Shown: positions 33,779 to 42,413 of the stretch, piece by piece | Numbering within the stretch: position 1 is the first letter of the stretch | How the letters are laid out: each line of letters opens with the position of its first letter | From: an uncultured Sphingomonadaceae bacterium | GTDB taxonomy: Bacteria > Pseudomonadota > Alphaproteobacteria > Sphingomonadales > Sphingomonadaceae | Length of the DNA stretch: 64,000 nt | Assembly (NCBI GenBank): GCA_947504025.1 | Contig: CANNFX010000001.1 | Coordinates: 1,393,302-1,457,301, forward strand | Reading direction: 5' to 3' | Notes under the pieces: generated by a model | What the model saw: the letters and a program-made list of their open reading frames with translations, nothing else | What the model was told of the DNA's origin: nothing | Databases searched by the model: none | Position numbers and translations under genes: made by a program

Positions 33779-34229
33779 AGAACAGCTTGCCAGCTTAGGT
33801 ATTGCTTTGCCGCAAGCCGCTGCACCGGTTGCCAGCTATGTACCGACGGTTGAGCATAATGGCCTGCTCTACGTTTCGGGCCAGCTGCCCTTTATCAATG
33901 GTAGCCTTGCAACTGGCCGCCTTGGCGAAGATGTCGGCATGGAACGCGGGATCGAAGCCGCCCGCGCGTGTGGGCTTATGATCCTGGCTCAATCAAAGGC
34001 AGCGCTGGGGTCACTCGACCGGGTCGAACGGATCATAAAGCTGGGCGGGTTTGTTAATTCCGATCCGCATTTCACTGACCAACCCAAGATTATTAACGGC
34101 GCTTCCGATCTAATGTACGAAGTTTTTGGCGAAGCTGGGCGCCATTCTCGGGCCGCTGTTGGCGTGCCTGCTCTACCGCTTGGCGCCGTCGTCGAAATCG
34201 ATGCAATTATTGCAGTCCGTGCCGGATAA
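33765..34229 (+). CDS. RidA-family (YjgF) enamine/imine deaminase-like protein
   Basis: A 154-residue protein of the longer YjgF subgroup: G-L-L-Y-V-S-G-Q-L-P-F, I-I-K-L-G-G-F-V-N-S, and V-G-V-P-A-L-P-L-G-A-V-V-E-I-D-A-I, the last with the substrate-binding Glu. The usual R before x-G-V is present (H-S-R-A-A-V-G-V). It clears reactive enamines made by PLP enzymes. Two adjacent ATGs (33765, 33768) are both possible. Confidence 0.88.
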   Translation: MMKPEEQLASLGIALPQAAAPVASYVPTVEHNGLLYVSGQLPFINGSLATGRLGEDVGMERGIEAARACGLMILAQSKAALGSLDRVERIIKLGGFVNSDPHFTDQPKIINGASDLMYEVFGEAGRHSRAAVGVPALPLGAVVEIDAIIAVRAG

Positions 34230-34974
34230 TCGCCGCGATGCGCTGACCCGCTCGGGAAGTGGACTGAGTTGGCTGGGCGAGTGGCAATATGCCCACCGCG
34301 GCTTGCATGGCGCAGGTGTGCCTGAAAATTCTCCTGCCGCATTCGCTGCTGCGATCCGTGATCAAATGGGCATTGAATGCGATATTCAGCGTAGCCGTGA
34401 CGGCCGCGCAATTGTGTTCCACGATTGGGAGCTGGACAGGCTGACGGGCTCTACTGGGCCGGTGATCGCTAAGACATCGGACGAGCTTGGGAGAATCGCA
34501 CTGACCGCAGGCGATGATACAATTCCCAATCTGCGCCGCACCTTGGACCAGATTGGCGGACGCGTTCCGCTGCTAATCGAAATTAAGTCGAAAAGTGATC
34601 TCAAGGTTAGCCCGCTTTGTTTGCCGGTACGGCGCGCGCTTGAGGGCTATGTCGGGCAGCACGCTATCATGAGTTTCGACCCGCGAATCTCACGTTGGTT
34701 TGCCAATCACTCACCGCATACGCCGCGCGGCCTGGTAATTACGGAGGAGAACGCACGCGGCCTATCTGGTCAAATCAAGCGTTGGATGGCGTTTCGTCAT
34801 GCGAGACCGCAGTTTCTGGCCTATGATATCCGCGATTTGCCGAGCAGCTTTGCGGCAGCAAAACGCAAGGCGGGTTATCCGGTGCTGACCTGGACGGTAC
34901 GATCAACTGAATTGAGGTTGCGCGCGAAAGAACATGCCGATGCATCGATCGCCGAGGGGGCTGGGGTGGCGTGA
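34201..34974 (+). CDS. Glycerophosphodiester phosphodiesterase
   Basis: A 257-residue TIM-barrel phosphodiesterase: A-H-R-G near residue 31, E-N-S-P-A-A-F, E-C-D-I-Q-R-S-R-D and V-F-H-D-W-E-L-D-R give the metal and catalytic residues (two His, Glu, Asp). It releases glycerol phosphate from deacylated lipids. No signal peptide. The start overlaps ridA by 29 nt; a GTG at 34219 is an alternative. Confidence 0.88.
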   Translation: MQLLQSVPDNRRDALTRSGSGLSWLGEWQYAHRGLHGAGVPENSPAAFAAAIRDQMGIECDIQRSRDGRAIVFHDWELDRLTGSTGPVIAKTSDELGRIALTAGDDTIPNLRRTLDQIGGRVPLLIEIKSKSDLKVSPLCLPVRRALEGYVGQHAIMSFDPRISRWFANHSPHTPRGLVITEENARGLSGQIKRWMAFRHARPQFLAYDIRDLPSSFAAAKRKAGYPVLTWTVRSTELRLRAKEHADASIAEGAGVA

Positions 34975-36122
34975 GCGCCGATAGCGCAGACAAACACCAG
35001 TTTATTGCCAAGGTTGTTCCAGCAGTTGGTGAACTCCGGCAAATGGAGTGGGATGCGTTGGCAGGCGCTGACAACCCATTCATGTCATACGCCTTTCTAA
35101 CCGCACTTGAAGAATCGGGAAGCGTCGGCCCGGGTACTGGCTGGAGTCCCGCTCCGATCGTTATCGAGGGGATCGATGGCAAGCTTGCCGGAGCGTTGCC
35201 CGCTTATGCGAAGGGCCATAGCCAGGGCGAGTACGTTTTCGACCACGCCTGGGCTGATGCATGGGAGCGGGCAGGTGGCAGCTATTATCCCAAGCTCCAG
35301 ATTGCAGCACCATTTACACCGGCGACAGGACCCCGGCTGTTGGTGTCTGATGACAAATACGTAATTCCGTTGCTTCGCGCTGCTGAACAGCTTTGCGTCC
35401 AGCATGGTTTCTCTTCGGCTCATGCGACCTTTATCGAACCCGACAAGTTGGAGCTTTTTGAACGGGCTGGCTGGCTGGCGAGGAGTGATATCCAGTTCCA
35501 CTGGGCCAATCGTGGCTATTCAGATTTCGATGATTTTCTCGGCGTGCTGACATCACGTAAGCGCAAAGCCGTGCGCAAAGAACGTGTTGCAGCGCAAAGC
35601 GGCGTTCGGATCAAGCGCTTGATGGGGGAAGCCATCCGGCCCGAGCATTGGGACGCATTTTGGGAATTCTATCAGGATACTGGCGCGCGGAAATGGGGAA
35701 CGCCTTATTTGACGCGCGAGGCATTCGATCTGCTGTCAGAGAAAATGGGCGAGCAGCTGATGCTAATTCTCGCGTTTGCCGATGGCGAACCGATTGCTGG
35801 GGCGCTTAACTTCATTGGCGGTAGCGCATTGTATGGCCGCTACTGGGGATGTAGCGTTGACAAGCCATTTCTGCATTTCGAGATTTGTTATTATCAGGCG
35901 ATTGAAGCTGCGATTGGGCTCGGTTTAAAGCGGGTCGAGGCAGGTGCTCAAGGCGGCCATAAGCTAGCACGCGGATATGAGCCGGTGCAGACATGGTCAG
36001 CACATTATATTCCAGATCCCGGGTTCCGGTCAGCAGTCGCCGACTTCCTTGTTCATGAGCGCAGAGGAATAACAGACCATGCGCTTCAGTTGGGCGTGCA
36101 CACGCCTTTTAGAAAAAAATAG
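34971..36122 (+). CDS. FemAB/GNAT-like acyltransferase family protein (DUF482 type)
   Basis: A 383-residue protein with the GNAT-fold pattern of the FemAB-like DUF482 family: E-W-D-A-L, N-P-F-M-S-Y-A-F-L-T-A-L-E-E-S-G, the R-K-R-K-A-V-R-K-E-R basic segment and G-L-K-R-V-E-A-G-A-Q-G-G-H-K-L-A-R-G-Y-E-P at the end. The family is assigned to peptidoglycan or acyl transfer, without proven substrate. The GTG start overlaps the GDPD stop (GTGA). Confidence 0.85.
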   Translation: MSADSADKHQFIAKVVPAVGELRQMEWDALAGADNPFMSYAFLTALEESGSVGPGTGWSPAPIVIEGIDGKLAGALPAYAKGHSQGEYVFDHAWADAWERAGGSYYPKLQIAAPFTPATGPRLLVSDDKYVIPLLRAAEQLCVQHGFSSAHATFIEPDKLELFERAGWLARSDIQFHWANRGYSDFDDFLGVLTSRKRKAVRKERVAAQSGVRIKRLMGEAIRPEHWDAFWEFYQDTGARKWGTPYLTREAFDLLSEKMGEQLMLILAFADGEPIAGALNFIGGSALYGRYWGCSVDKPFLHFEICYYQAIEAAIGLGLKRVEAGAQGGHKLARGYEPVQTWSAHYIPDPGFRSAVADFLVHERRGITDHALQLGVHTPFRKK

Positions 36123-36123
36123 C

Positions 36124-36453
36124 TCAAGCGACCTTGCGGGTACCTGCTGCTAGCCATTCACGGGCACGGCGCTGAGCTTCGGCAATCTCGCGGGCGGTCA
36201 TTTCATCGGAAATGTCTGCCCGGCACCAAGTTGCTTCTTCATGACCCTTGGATGCGGCCAGATTAAACCATTTATGCGCCTCGATCAGATCGCATTCGGC
36301 GCCGTGGCTGCCGGTAGAAAATGCAACGCCGAGGTCATAATAGGCAGCTATGTCACCTTGCGCAGCTGCTGCCAGGCAGCGTGCGACGAGCATGTCAGAG
36401 CCGCTTGTATCGGCCGGAACGGCATCTTTCGTATTGATATCGACCAGTTGCAT
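36124..36453 (-). CDS. Small Sel1-like repeat protein
   Basis: A 109-residue protein with one clear Sel1-like repeat unit (A-Y-Y-D-L-G-V-A-F-S-T-G ... D-L-I-E-A-H-K-W-F-N-L-A-A-S-K-G-H) and a partial second. These helical repeats mediate protein contacts. GGGG lies 8 nt before the ATG. It converges with the FemAB-like gene, 1 nt apart. Confidence 0.8.
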   Translation of the reverse strand: MQLVDINTKDAVPADTSGSDMLVARCLAAAAQGDIAAYYDLGVAFSTGSHGAECDLIEAHKWFNLAASKGHEEATWCRADISDEMTAREIAEAQRRAREWLAAGTRKVA

Positions 36454-36762
36454 TTCGTATTCCCCAGTTGTCGGCGATCCCCCTGGCCGCCGTCTGAAAC
36501 CGGTTTTCGCGCCTTTATGGTCAATAAATGGTTAACGCGGGTGCTATTTAGTCTCGCAACATTGTCGCCAATCAACCAAAAACACCCGTTCCACTGCGCT
36601 TAATGTTGTCACGGCTAGGGGCGATTTCGTATTGCGGCTTGTGCCTGAATCGCCCGCGCCCTATAGGCCCGCGCCATACGCAGGACGGCAAATCAAATCC
36701 GAGTGGGTGAGGCGGCGAAGATCGCCCTCTAGCTGGGTATCGCGAAGGATGTAACTGAACCA
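36454..36762. other. 309-nt intergenic region upstream of dksA
   Basis: No gene is seen. A candidate dksA promoter, TTGTGC (36639-36644), 17 nt, TATAGG (36662-36667), lies about 95 nt before the ATG, flanked by a direct repeat of CCCGCGCC. GC-rich sequence around the -10 would suit stringent control, but the -35 is weak. Confidence 0.4.
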
Positions 36763-37221
36763 ATGGGCACCTTGCTGACCGACGACATCGATGTTCTCGC
36801 CAAAGCGAGGGGCGCGCTCGAAACCGACTATGTCCCGGGCGATGATGACGAATATATGGGTGAACAGCAGCGGGGATACTTCCGCATGCTTCTGCTTGAG
36901 TGGAAGAAATCAATCCTTGAATCGGCCAATGCTACGCTGCAGTCGCTCCAGGACGGCCCAATTCGCGAAGCCGATCTGAATGACCGGGCTTCCAGCGAAA
37001 CTGAATGGGGGCTCGAACTCCGCACGCGTGATCGGCAGCGCAAGCTTGTGACCAAGATCAATGCCGCCCTGCGCAGGATTGATGAAGGTGAGTATGGCTA
37101 TTGCGAAGTAACCGGTGATCCGATCGGATTGAAACGTCTGATCGCCCGTCCCGTGGCGACTATGACGGTTGAGGCGCAAGAGGCGCATGAGCGCCGTGAG
37201 AAGATTAGTCGCGACGATTAG
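36763..37221 (+). CDS. dksA: RNA polymerase-binding regulator DksA
   Basis: A 152-residue DksA/TraR-family protein acting with ppGpp in the secondary channel of RNA polymerase. A coiled coil (about 35-105) precedes the zinc-finger-like part. Only one of the usual four cysteines is kept (Y-C-E-V-T-G-D-P-I-G-L-K-R-L), a common alphaproteobacterial form. The C-terminal helix has A-Q-E-A-H-E-R-R-E-K. AAGGA lies 13 nt upstream. Confidence 0.92.
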   Translation: MGTLLTDDIDVLAKARGALETDYVPGDDDEYMGEQQRGYFRMLLLEWKKSILESANATLQSLQDGPIREADLNDRASSETEWGLELRTRDRQRKLVTKINAALRRIDEGEYGYCEVTGDPIGLKRLIARPVATMTVEAQEAHERREKISRDD

Positions 37222-37233
37222 GTCGTCTGACGA

Positions 37234-37253
37234 CCGAAACGGCACTATTTCGG
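37234..37253 (+). terminator. Possible terminator after dksA
   Basis: CCGAAA pairs with TTTCGG around an 8-nt loop, followed by TTAAACTTTCTTT. A second small hairpin (GGTCGT/ACGACC) precedes it. The short stem makes it a weak call. Confidence 0.4.
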
Positions 37254-37359
37254 TTAAACTTTCTTTAGCGCTTCTGCATGTATATCTGATCACAGGCGAG
37301 TTGTTGCGGGCATTCCGTGCGGGCGCCAAGCGTATGAGATCCGGGTTTCAGGAGCAGAG

Positions 37360-37734
37360 ATGAACGCCGTCGACACTAGGCATATTTCACGAGACAGCCT
37401 GTTTTTGGCTGCCGACGTGCGCTTGGACGGTATTGCTGATGGCCACCGGGTCAAGGTTCGCAATCTATCGGCTGGTGGGATGATGGCCGATGGAGAGGCA
37501 CCCGTTGTACGTGGTTCGATCATAACGGTTGATCTGCGAAACATCGGCCGGGTCGAAGGATCTGTGGCCTGGGTGCAGGGCAATCGATTCGGAATCGCGT
37601 TCAACAAGGAAATCGACCCGAAGCTTGCCCGGGCGCCAACGTCGACTGCGCAAGATACTGCGCCGCGCTTCACGCGTTCATCGACTCGTGACCCGAATGA
37701 TCCGGCCAATGCAGAGCGGCTCCGCAAAATCTGA
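37360..37734 (+). CDS. PilZ-domain protein
   Basis: A 124-residue protein. The beta barrel has V-R-N-L-S-A-G-G-M-M-A and G-S-V-A-W-V-Q-G-N-R-F-G-I-A-F, as in PilZ. The R-x-x-x-R motif of strong c-di-GMP binders is not evident before the N-L-S-A-G-G motif (K-V-R is the nearest), so binding is uncertain. Start is supported by AGGAG 10 nt upstream. Confidence 0.86.
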   Translation: MNAVDTRHISRDSLFLAADVRLDGIADGHRVKVRNLSAGGMMADGEAPVVRGSIITVDLRNIGRVEGSVAWVQGNRFGIAFNKEIDPKLARAPTSTAQDTAPRFTRSSTRDPNDPANAERLRKI

Positions 37735-37780
37735 CGTATTTGCCTGACCGGCCCGCATCCCATGTGCTAGGGGCGGTCAA

Positions 37781-39262
37781 ATGCCGGTTCGTTTTTCGAT
37801 CATCCCAATTTTTCTCGCTGTTCTGGTGTTGAGCCTGAGCGGCTGTGACAGTTCGCGCGACGATGGTGTCGTCGATGCTGTCATAATCGGCAATCCAGAC
37901 GCCATGTACGCGTCTGGTCTGCGCCTTTCCGCTGCTGGCCAGTTGCTGCGCGGTGCGACCGCTGAGGGTTTGGTCGGCCTGAATGCCGGTGGGGAGGTCG
38001 TGCCCGCTCTCGCTGATCGCTGGATCGTAACCGACGACGGACAAAGTTACATTTTCCGGCTGCGTAATGGTAAATGGGCAAATGGGGCCCCGCTGACTGG
38101 CGATTCTGTGCGCGTTGCATTGATGAGTAATCTGGAGGGCCTAAATGGAACTTCACTGGGCCTCGACCTTTCTCCCATATCCGAAGTGCGCGCCATGACC
38201 GGCCGCGTGGTTGAAATTCGGCTGGAAGCTCCCGTACCCGGCCTGTTGCAATTACTCGCTCAACCAGAACTAGGCCTGCTGCGCGATGCAGCGGGTACTG
38301 GACCAATGGCAATGACGCGAGATGAAGGCGTTGCGGTGCTGAACATGTTGGCGCCTGATCGCCGCGGCCTACCAATGACCGAAGGCTGGGACGAAACCGT
38401 CAGCCCTGTGAGGGCCCAGGCCATGGCGGCGCCCGGAGCGATTGAGCAATTCGATTCCGGAGCTGCTGATATTGTGTTGAACGGGCGTGTCGATTCGTTG
38501 TCATTGGCGGATACGGGCGCTTTATCGCGCGGCACGGTGCGGCTTGACGCTGCGCTTGGCTTGTTTGGCCTGCGCGTAAAGAACGCCAGAGGGTTTCTGG
38601 GAGATGCCGGACGCCGCGAAGCTATTGCACTGGCGATAGATCGCGAGTCACTGGTGGCACCGTTCAACATTGGCGGATGGGTACCGACAACCCGAATAGT
38701 CGATCCTTCCCTGTCAGGCACTTTGGATAGCTCGCAGGAGCGCTGGTTGGATCTTTCACTCGAGCAGCGCCGGGCGACTGCTTCTGCGCGTGTTGCCTTG
38801 TGGAGGGCTGCAAACGGGGGGGATGCACCACGTCTCACCATCGCAATGCCTCCGGGGCCAGGATCGGATATCTTGTTTCGACAGATACGGTCCAGCCTAT
38901 CGTCGGTTGGCATAGTTAGCGAGCTTGTCGGATTGGATGACGCTGCGGACCTCGAATTGATTGACCGGCTAGCCCGCTTCGATAGTCCGCGTTGGTTCCT
39001 GAACCAGTTCAATTGCTCCCTTGAACGGGGGCTTTGTTCAGCTGATGCTGATGCGCTGGTGTTGGACGCTATTGGTCAGGGCGGTACTGAGGAACGCTCT
39101 AACCTGCTGTTGCAAGCAGAGCGCGAAATGCTCGCATCTAACGTATATATTCCCTTTGGTGCGCCTATCCGGTGGTCGCTTGTACGCGGCGACGTTGGAG
39201 GCTTTGCGACAAACCGTTGGGGTCTGCATCCCTTGTCGCCGTTGGCGATGGGCCCCATCTAA
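37781..39262 (+). CDS. Peptide ABC transporter substrate-binding lipoprotein (SBP_bac_5)
   Basis: A 493-residue lipoprotein (signal up to L-S-G-C). Family 5 binding-protein features: G-L-V-G-L-N-A-G-G-E-V-V-P-A-L-A-D-R-W, D-G-Q-S-Y-I-F-R-L-R-N-G-K-W-A-N-G-A-P-L-T and R-R-E-A-I-A-L-A-I-D-R-E-S-L-V. It binds peptides or other ligands in the periplasm. No permease or ATPase is adjacent, so it is an orphan here or serves a distant transporter. Confidence 0.85.
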   Translation: MPVRFSIIPIFLAVLVLSLSGCDSSRDDGVVDAVIIGNPDAMYASGLRLSAAGQLLRGATAEGLVGLNAGGEVVPALADRWIVTDDGQSYIFRLRNGKWANGAPLTGDSVRVALMSNLEGLNGTSLGLDLSPISEVRAMTGRVVEIRLEAPVPGLLQLLAQPELGLLRDAAGTGPMAMTRDEGVAVLNMLAPDRRGLPMTEGWDETVSPVRAQAMAAPGAIEQFDSGAADIVLNGRVDSLSLADTGALSRGTVRLDAALGLFGLRVKNARGFLGDAGRREAIALAIDRESLVAPFNIGGWVPTTRIVDPSLSGTLDSSQERWLDLSLEQRRATASARVALWRAANGGDAPRLTIAMPPGPGSDILFRQIRSSLSSVGIVSELVGLDDAADLELIDRLARFDSPRWFLNQFNCSLERGLCSADADALVLDAIGQGGTEERSNLLLQAEREMLASNVYIPFGAPIRWSLVRGDVGGFATNRWGLHPLSPLAMGPI

Positions 39263-39282
39263 GGGGAAAGGAGCTTCTGAAT

Positions 39283-39699
39283 ATGGATCAGCAAAATCGT
39301 CCACGCCCCATGGGTATCGAAATTTCTACGGGCACAGACGTGGTCTCTGTCCGTCAGCGTATCGAAGCGATGGAACGTCTGCTCGAACGCAGTTTTCATG
39401 TGCCGGGCACGAAAATTCCCGTTGGACTGGATTCGGTCGTCGGACTGGTTCCCGTTATCGGCGATATCGTGACTGCCATAATGGGAATGTATCTGGTTTG
39501 GGAAGCAAAGAACATCGGTCTGCCAAAATGGAAATTGTGGCGCATGGCGGGCAATGTTGGCTTCGACTCGCTGCTTGGCGCGGTGCCTGTTGCTGGCGAC
39601 GCGTTTGATTTTCTCTATCGCTCCAACACGCGCAACTTACGGATTGTGAAGAAACATCTCGACAAGCATCATCCAGAAACGAAGGTTATCGAAGGGTGA
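39283..39699 (+). CDS. DUF4112 membrane protein
   Basis: A 138-residue protein: P-V-G-L-D-S-V-V-G-L-V-P-V-I-G-D-I-V-T-A and later F-D-S-L-L-G-A-V-P-V-A-G-D-A-F-D-F-L-Y-R-S-N-T-R-N, the repeated pattern of DUF4112, with one or two membrane-embedded helices. Function unknown. AAGGAG precedes the ATG by about 10 nt. It is 20 nt after the binding-protein stop. Confidence 0.88.
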   Translation: MDQQNRPRPMGIEISTGTDVVSVRQRIEAMERLLERSFHVPGTKIPVGLDSVVGLVPVIGDIVTAIMGMYLVWEAKNIGLPKWKLWRMAGNVGFDSLLGAVPVAGDAFDFLYRSNTRNLRIVKKHLDKHHPETKVIEG

Positions 39700-39778
39700 T
39701 TTGCTAGCAGCCGAAAGAGTGATCCCTGGAATGGCCGGGGGGTGACCGCAGGCCGGGCAGCGTGATAGCGCTTCACGT

Positions 39779-40570
39779 ATGACAAAAGACGTTACCTATT
39801 CAGGCTATCTCGATCTTGAGAAGATCCTCTCCGCCCAGCATCCTGCGTCGAGCGCGCATGACGAAATGCTGTTTATCATTGTCCATCAGGCGAGCGAGCT
39901 TTGGCTCAAACTATGCCTGCATGAACTGAACACAGCGCGCGATTCAATTATCGCCGACTCGGTGAGGCCTGCCTTCAAAATGCTCGCCCGAGTTGCAAAA
40001 GCGCAGAACCAGCTCATTCAAAGCTGGGATGTGCTCAGCACTATGACCCCGCATGATTACTCGCAGCTGCGTCCGTATCTTGGCACGTCGAGCGGTTTCC
40101 AGTCGGCCCAGTACCGCTTGATGGAGTTCCTCCTCGGTGGGCGCAATCCAGACATGATTACCATTCACGAGGCGACGCCTGACGTGGCTAGCGCGTTGCG
40201 CGCCGAGATGAGCCGGCCTAGCCTCTATGACGAAGCTATCCGTCTTCTTGCACGGCGTGGATTTGATATTCCTGAGGCGATTCTCCAACGCGATACAGCA
40301 ACACCGTGGGAAGCTTCATCGAAGGTCGAAGCGGCTTGGGCAGAGATTTACCGTGACCCACGAGAACATTGGAATCTATACGAATTGGCTGAAAAGTTGG
40401 TGGATCTTGAGTACCATTTCCAGCGCTGGCGGTTCGGTCATCTGAAAACGGTTGAACGGATCATCGGATTTAAACGGGGTACGGGCGGAACATCGGGCGT
40501 CGGCTATCTCGAAAGCGTGCTCAAGAACGGGTTCTTCCCAGAACTGTTGTCGGTGCGAACAGCGATATGA
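39779..40570 (+). CDS. kynA: Tryptophan 2,3-dioxygenase
   Basis: A 263-residue heme enzyme opening the indole ring to N-formylkynurenine. The heme region includes I-V-H-Q-A-S-E-L-W-L-K, with R-P-Y-L-G-T-S-S-G-F-Q-S-A-Q-Y-R and the C-terminal R-G-T-G-G-T-S-G-V-G-Y-L substrate loop. Full length for the bacterial form. It heads kynABU, coupled by ATGA to kynB. Confidence 0.96.
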   Translation: MTKDVTYSGYLDLEKILSAQHPASSAHDEMLFIIVHQASELWLKLCLHELNTARDSIIADSVRPAFKMLARVAKAQNQLIQSWDVLSTMTPHDYSQLRPYLGTSSGFQSAQYRLMEFLLGGRNPDMITIHEATPDVASALRAEMSRPSLYDEAIRLLARRGFDIPEAILQRDTATPWEASSKVEAAWAEIYRDPREHWNLYELAEKLVDLEYHFQRWRFGHLKTVERIIGFKRGTGGTSGVGYLESVLKNGFFPELLSVRTAI

Positions 40571-41193
40571 GTAGAAATATTCGGGACATTTCGCAGCGGT
40601 TGCATCCCGGAATACCTGTCTGGCCGGGCGACACGCCCTTTGGCGGTGAGCAGACTTGGAAGATGGCGGAAGGCTCGCCGGTCAACGTCTCGCGGCTTAC
40701 GCTGTCGACCCACACGGGCGCGCATGCTGATGCTCCACTGCATTACTCAGAAGATGCTTCGGACATCGCGTCGGTCGATCTGGAGGCATATATTGGCGAG
40801 TGCCTGGTCGTGGATGCGCGGTTGGCAGTGGGCGTTGTTGAGGAGACCGATTTGCCTAATCTGCGAGGCGCGGAACGCGTTCTGTTCCGAACATATGACA
40901 GTTTTCCGCACCAGGCATGGGCAGAGGATTTTACGGCTATCGCACCTGAAACGATCCGCTGGCTGGCGCTCCACGGAGTGAAGCTGGTGGGTATTGATAC
41001 GCCTTCTATCGACCCGCAAGACTCAAAGACGATGGATGCCCATAAGGCAGTTTTAACCGCTGATATTCGGGTACTTGAAGGTTTGGTGCTCGATGGCGTT
41101 CCGCCGGGCCGCTACGAACTTATTGCCTTGCCGCTGCCAATTGTCGGTGGTGACGCGTCGCCTGTCCGCGCAATATTGAGGGACCTTCCATGA
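40567..41193 (+). CDS. kynB: Kynurenine formamidase
   Basis: A 208-residue cyclase-family hydrolase removing formate from N-formylkynurenine. Metal-binding H-T-G-A-H-A-D-A-P and the late D-T-P-S-I-D-P segment are clear. ATGA overlaps at both ends tie it to kynA and kynU. Confidence 0.95.
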   Translation: MSRNIRDISQRLHPGIPVWPGDTPFGGEQTWKMAEGSPVNVSRLTLSTHTGAHADAPLHYSEDASDIASVDLEAYIGECLVVDARLAVGVVEETDLPNLRGAERVLFRTYDSFPHQAWAEDFTAIAPETIRWLALHGVKLVGIDTPSIDPQDSKTMDAHKAVLTADIRVLEGLVLDGVPPGRYELIALPLPIVGGDASPVRAILRDLP

Positions 41194-42413
41194 CCGATAT
41201 CGCCGAAGCGCTACGCCTCGATGACGTCGATGAGTTAGCTCATTTCCGGTCGCGTTTCACTTGGCCCGATGGGGTGGTTTATCTCGACGGAAACTCGTTG
41301 GGAGCGTTGCCAGTGGCTACAGCTGGACGGGTGGAGAAGGTAATCCGCGAGGAGTGGGGAACCGGACTCATCCGCAGTTGGAATGATGCGGACTGGATTT
41401 CCATGCCGCAGCGCGTCGGTTCCAAAATCGCGCCGCTGATCGGGGCTGAACCTGAAGAGGTGATCGTGGCGGATTCCGTATCGGTGAACCTTTTTAAATT
41501 GATCGCAGCAGCGCTCGCTATGCGGCCAGGTCGAAAGGTCGTGCTGTCCGAGCCGGGGAACTTTCCGACTGATCTTTACATGATTCAGGGCCTGGAAGGG
41601 CAAGGCCTGTCTGTTCAAAGGACCGCCGAAGCGGATGGTATTGAAGCCGCGTTAGACGATGATGTCGCATTGTTGTTGCTCACCCATGTGCATTACAAGT
41701 CGGGCCGGATGCATGATATGATTAACCTAACCAAAGCGGCGCATGAGGCGGGCGCATTAGTTCTCTGGGATCTGTCGCACAGTGTTGGTGCGGTCGAAGT
41801 TGATCTAAATGGCTGTGAGGCGGATTTCGCTGTCGGCTGCGGCTACAAATATTTGAATGGCGGGCCGGGCGCACCTGCATTCGCTTACGTTGCAAAGCGT
41901 CACCACAATGTCCTTCAACAACCGCTGAGCGGCTGGATGGGCCATGCTGCACCTTTCGCATTTTCGGACAATTATACCCCCGCACCAGGTGTTGACCGGT
42001 TGCTAGCGGGAACGCCGCATATTCTCGGGCTGGCTGCATTGGAAGTCGGCGTAGACATCGCAGCGGAGATCGGGATCGCAGCGCTTGCTGAAAAATCGCG
42101 CCGGATGAGCGAGTTCTTTCGTGTTGCCGTGACCGAGAGGCTTCCGGATCTGGAGTTAGTCAGCCCAATCGACCCGACGGTGCGAGGCAGTCAACTTTCC
42201 TTCCGCCACGAGCATGCTTACGCGATCTGCCAAGCATTGATCGCACAAGGCATTATCGGGGATTTCCGGGAGCCCGATATCCTGCGATTCGGCTTCGCGC
42301 CGAGTTACCTGTCGTTTGACGACGTCTTCAAAGCGGCCACTGCGCTGGTGGAGCTTGTTGCAAGCGGTAAATGGGAACGTCCTGAATTTTCCGAGCGCTC
42401 GAAGGTAACTTAA
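41190..42413 (+). CDS. kynU: Kynureninase
   Basis: A 407-residue PLP enzyme cleaving kynurenine to anthranilate and alanine. Seen are Y-L-D-G-N-S-L-G-A-L-P, W-D-L-S-H-S-V-G-A and the Schiff-base Lys in G-C-G-Y-K-Y-L-N-G-G-P-G. Last gene of the operon; it converges with the HNH gene, 4-nt overlap. Anthranilate-degrading genes are not in the window. Confidence 0.96.
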   Translation: MTDIAEALRLDDVDELAHFRSRFTWPDGVVYLDGNSLGALPVATAGRVEKVIREEWGTGLIRSWNDADWISMPQRVGSKIAPLIGAEPEEVIVADSVSVNLFKLIAAALAMRPGRKVVLSEPGNFPTDLYMIQGLEGQGLSVQRTAEADGIEAALDDDVALLLLTHVHYKSGRMHDMINLTKAAHEAGALVLWDLSHSVGAVEVDLNGCEADFAVGCGYKYLNGGPGAPAFAYVAKRHHNVLQQPLSGWMGHAAPFAFSDNYTPAPGVDRLLAGTPHILGLAALEVGVDIAAEIGIAALAEKSRRMSEFFRVAVTERLPDLELVSPIDPTVRGSQLSFRHEHAYAICQALIAQGIIGDFREPDILRFGFAPSYLSFDDVFKAATALVELVASGKWERPEFSERSKVT

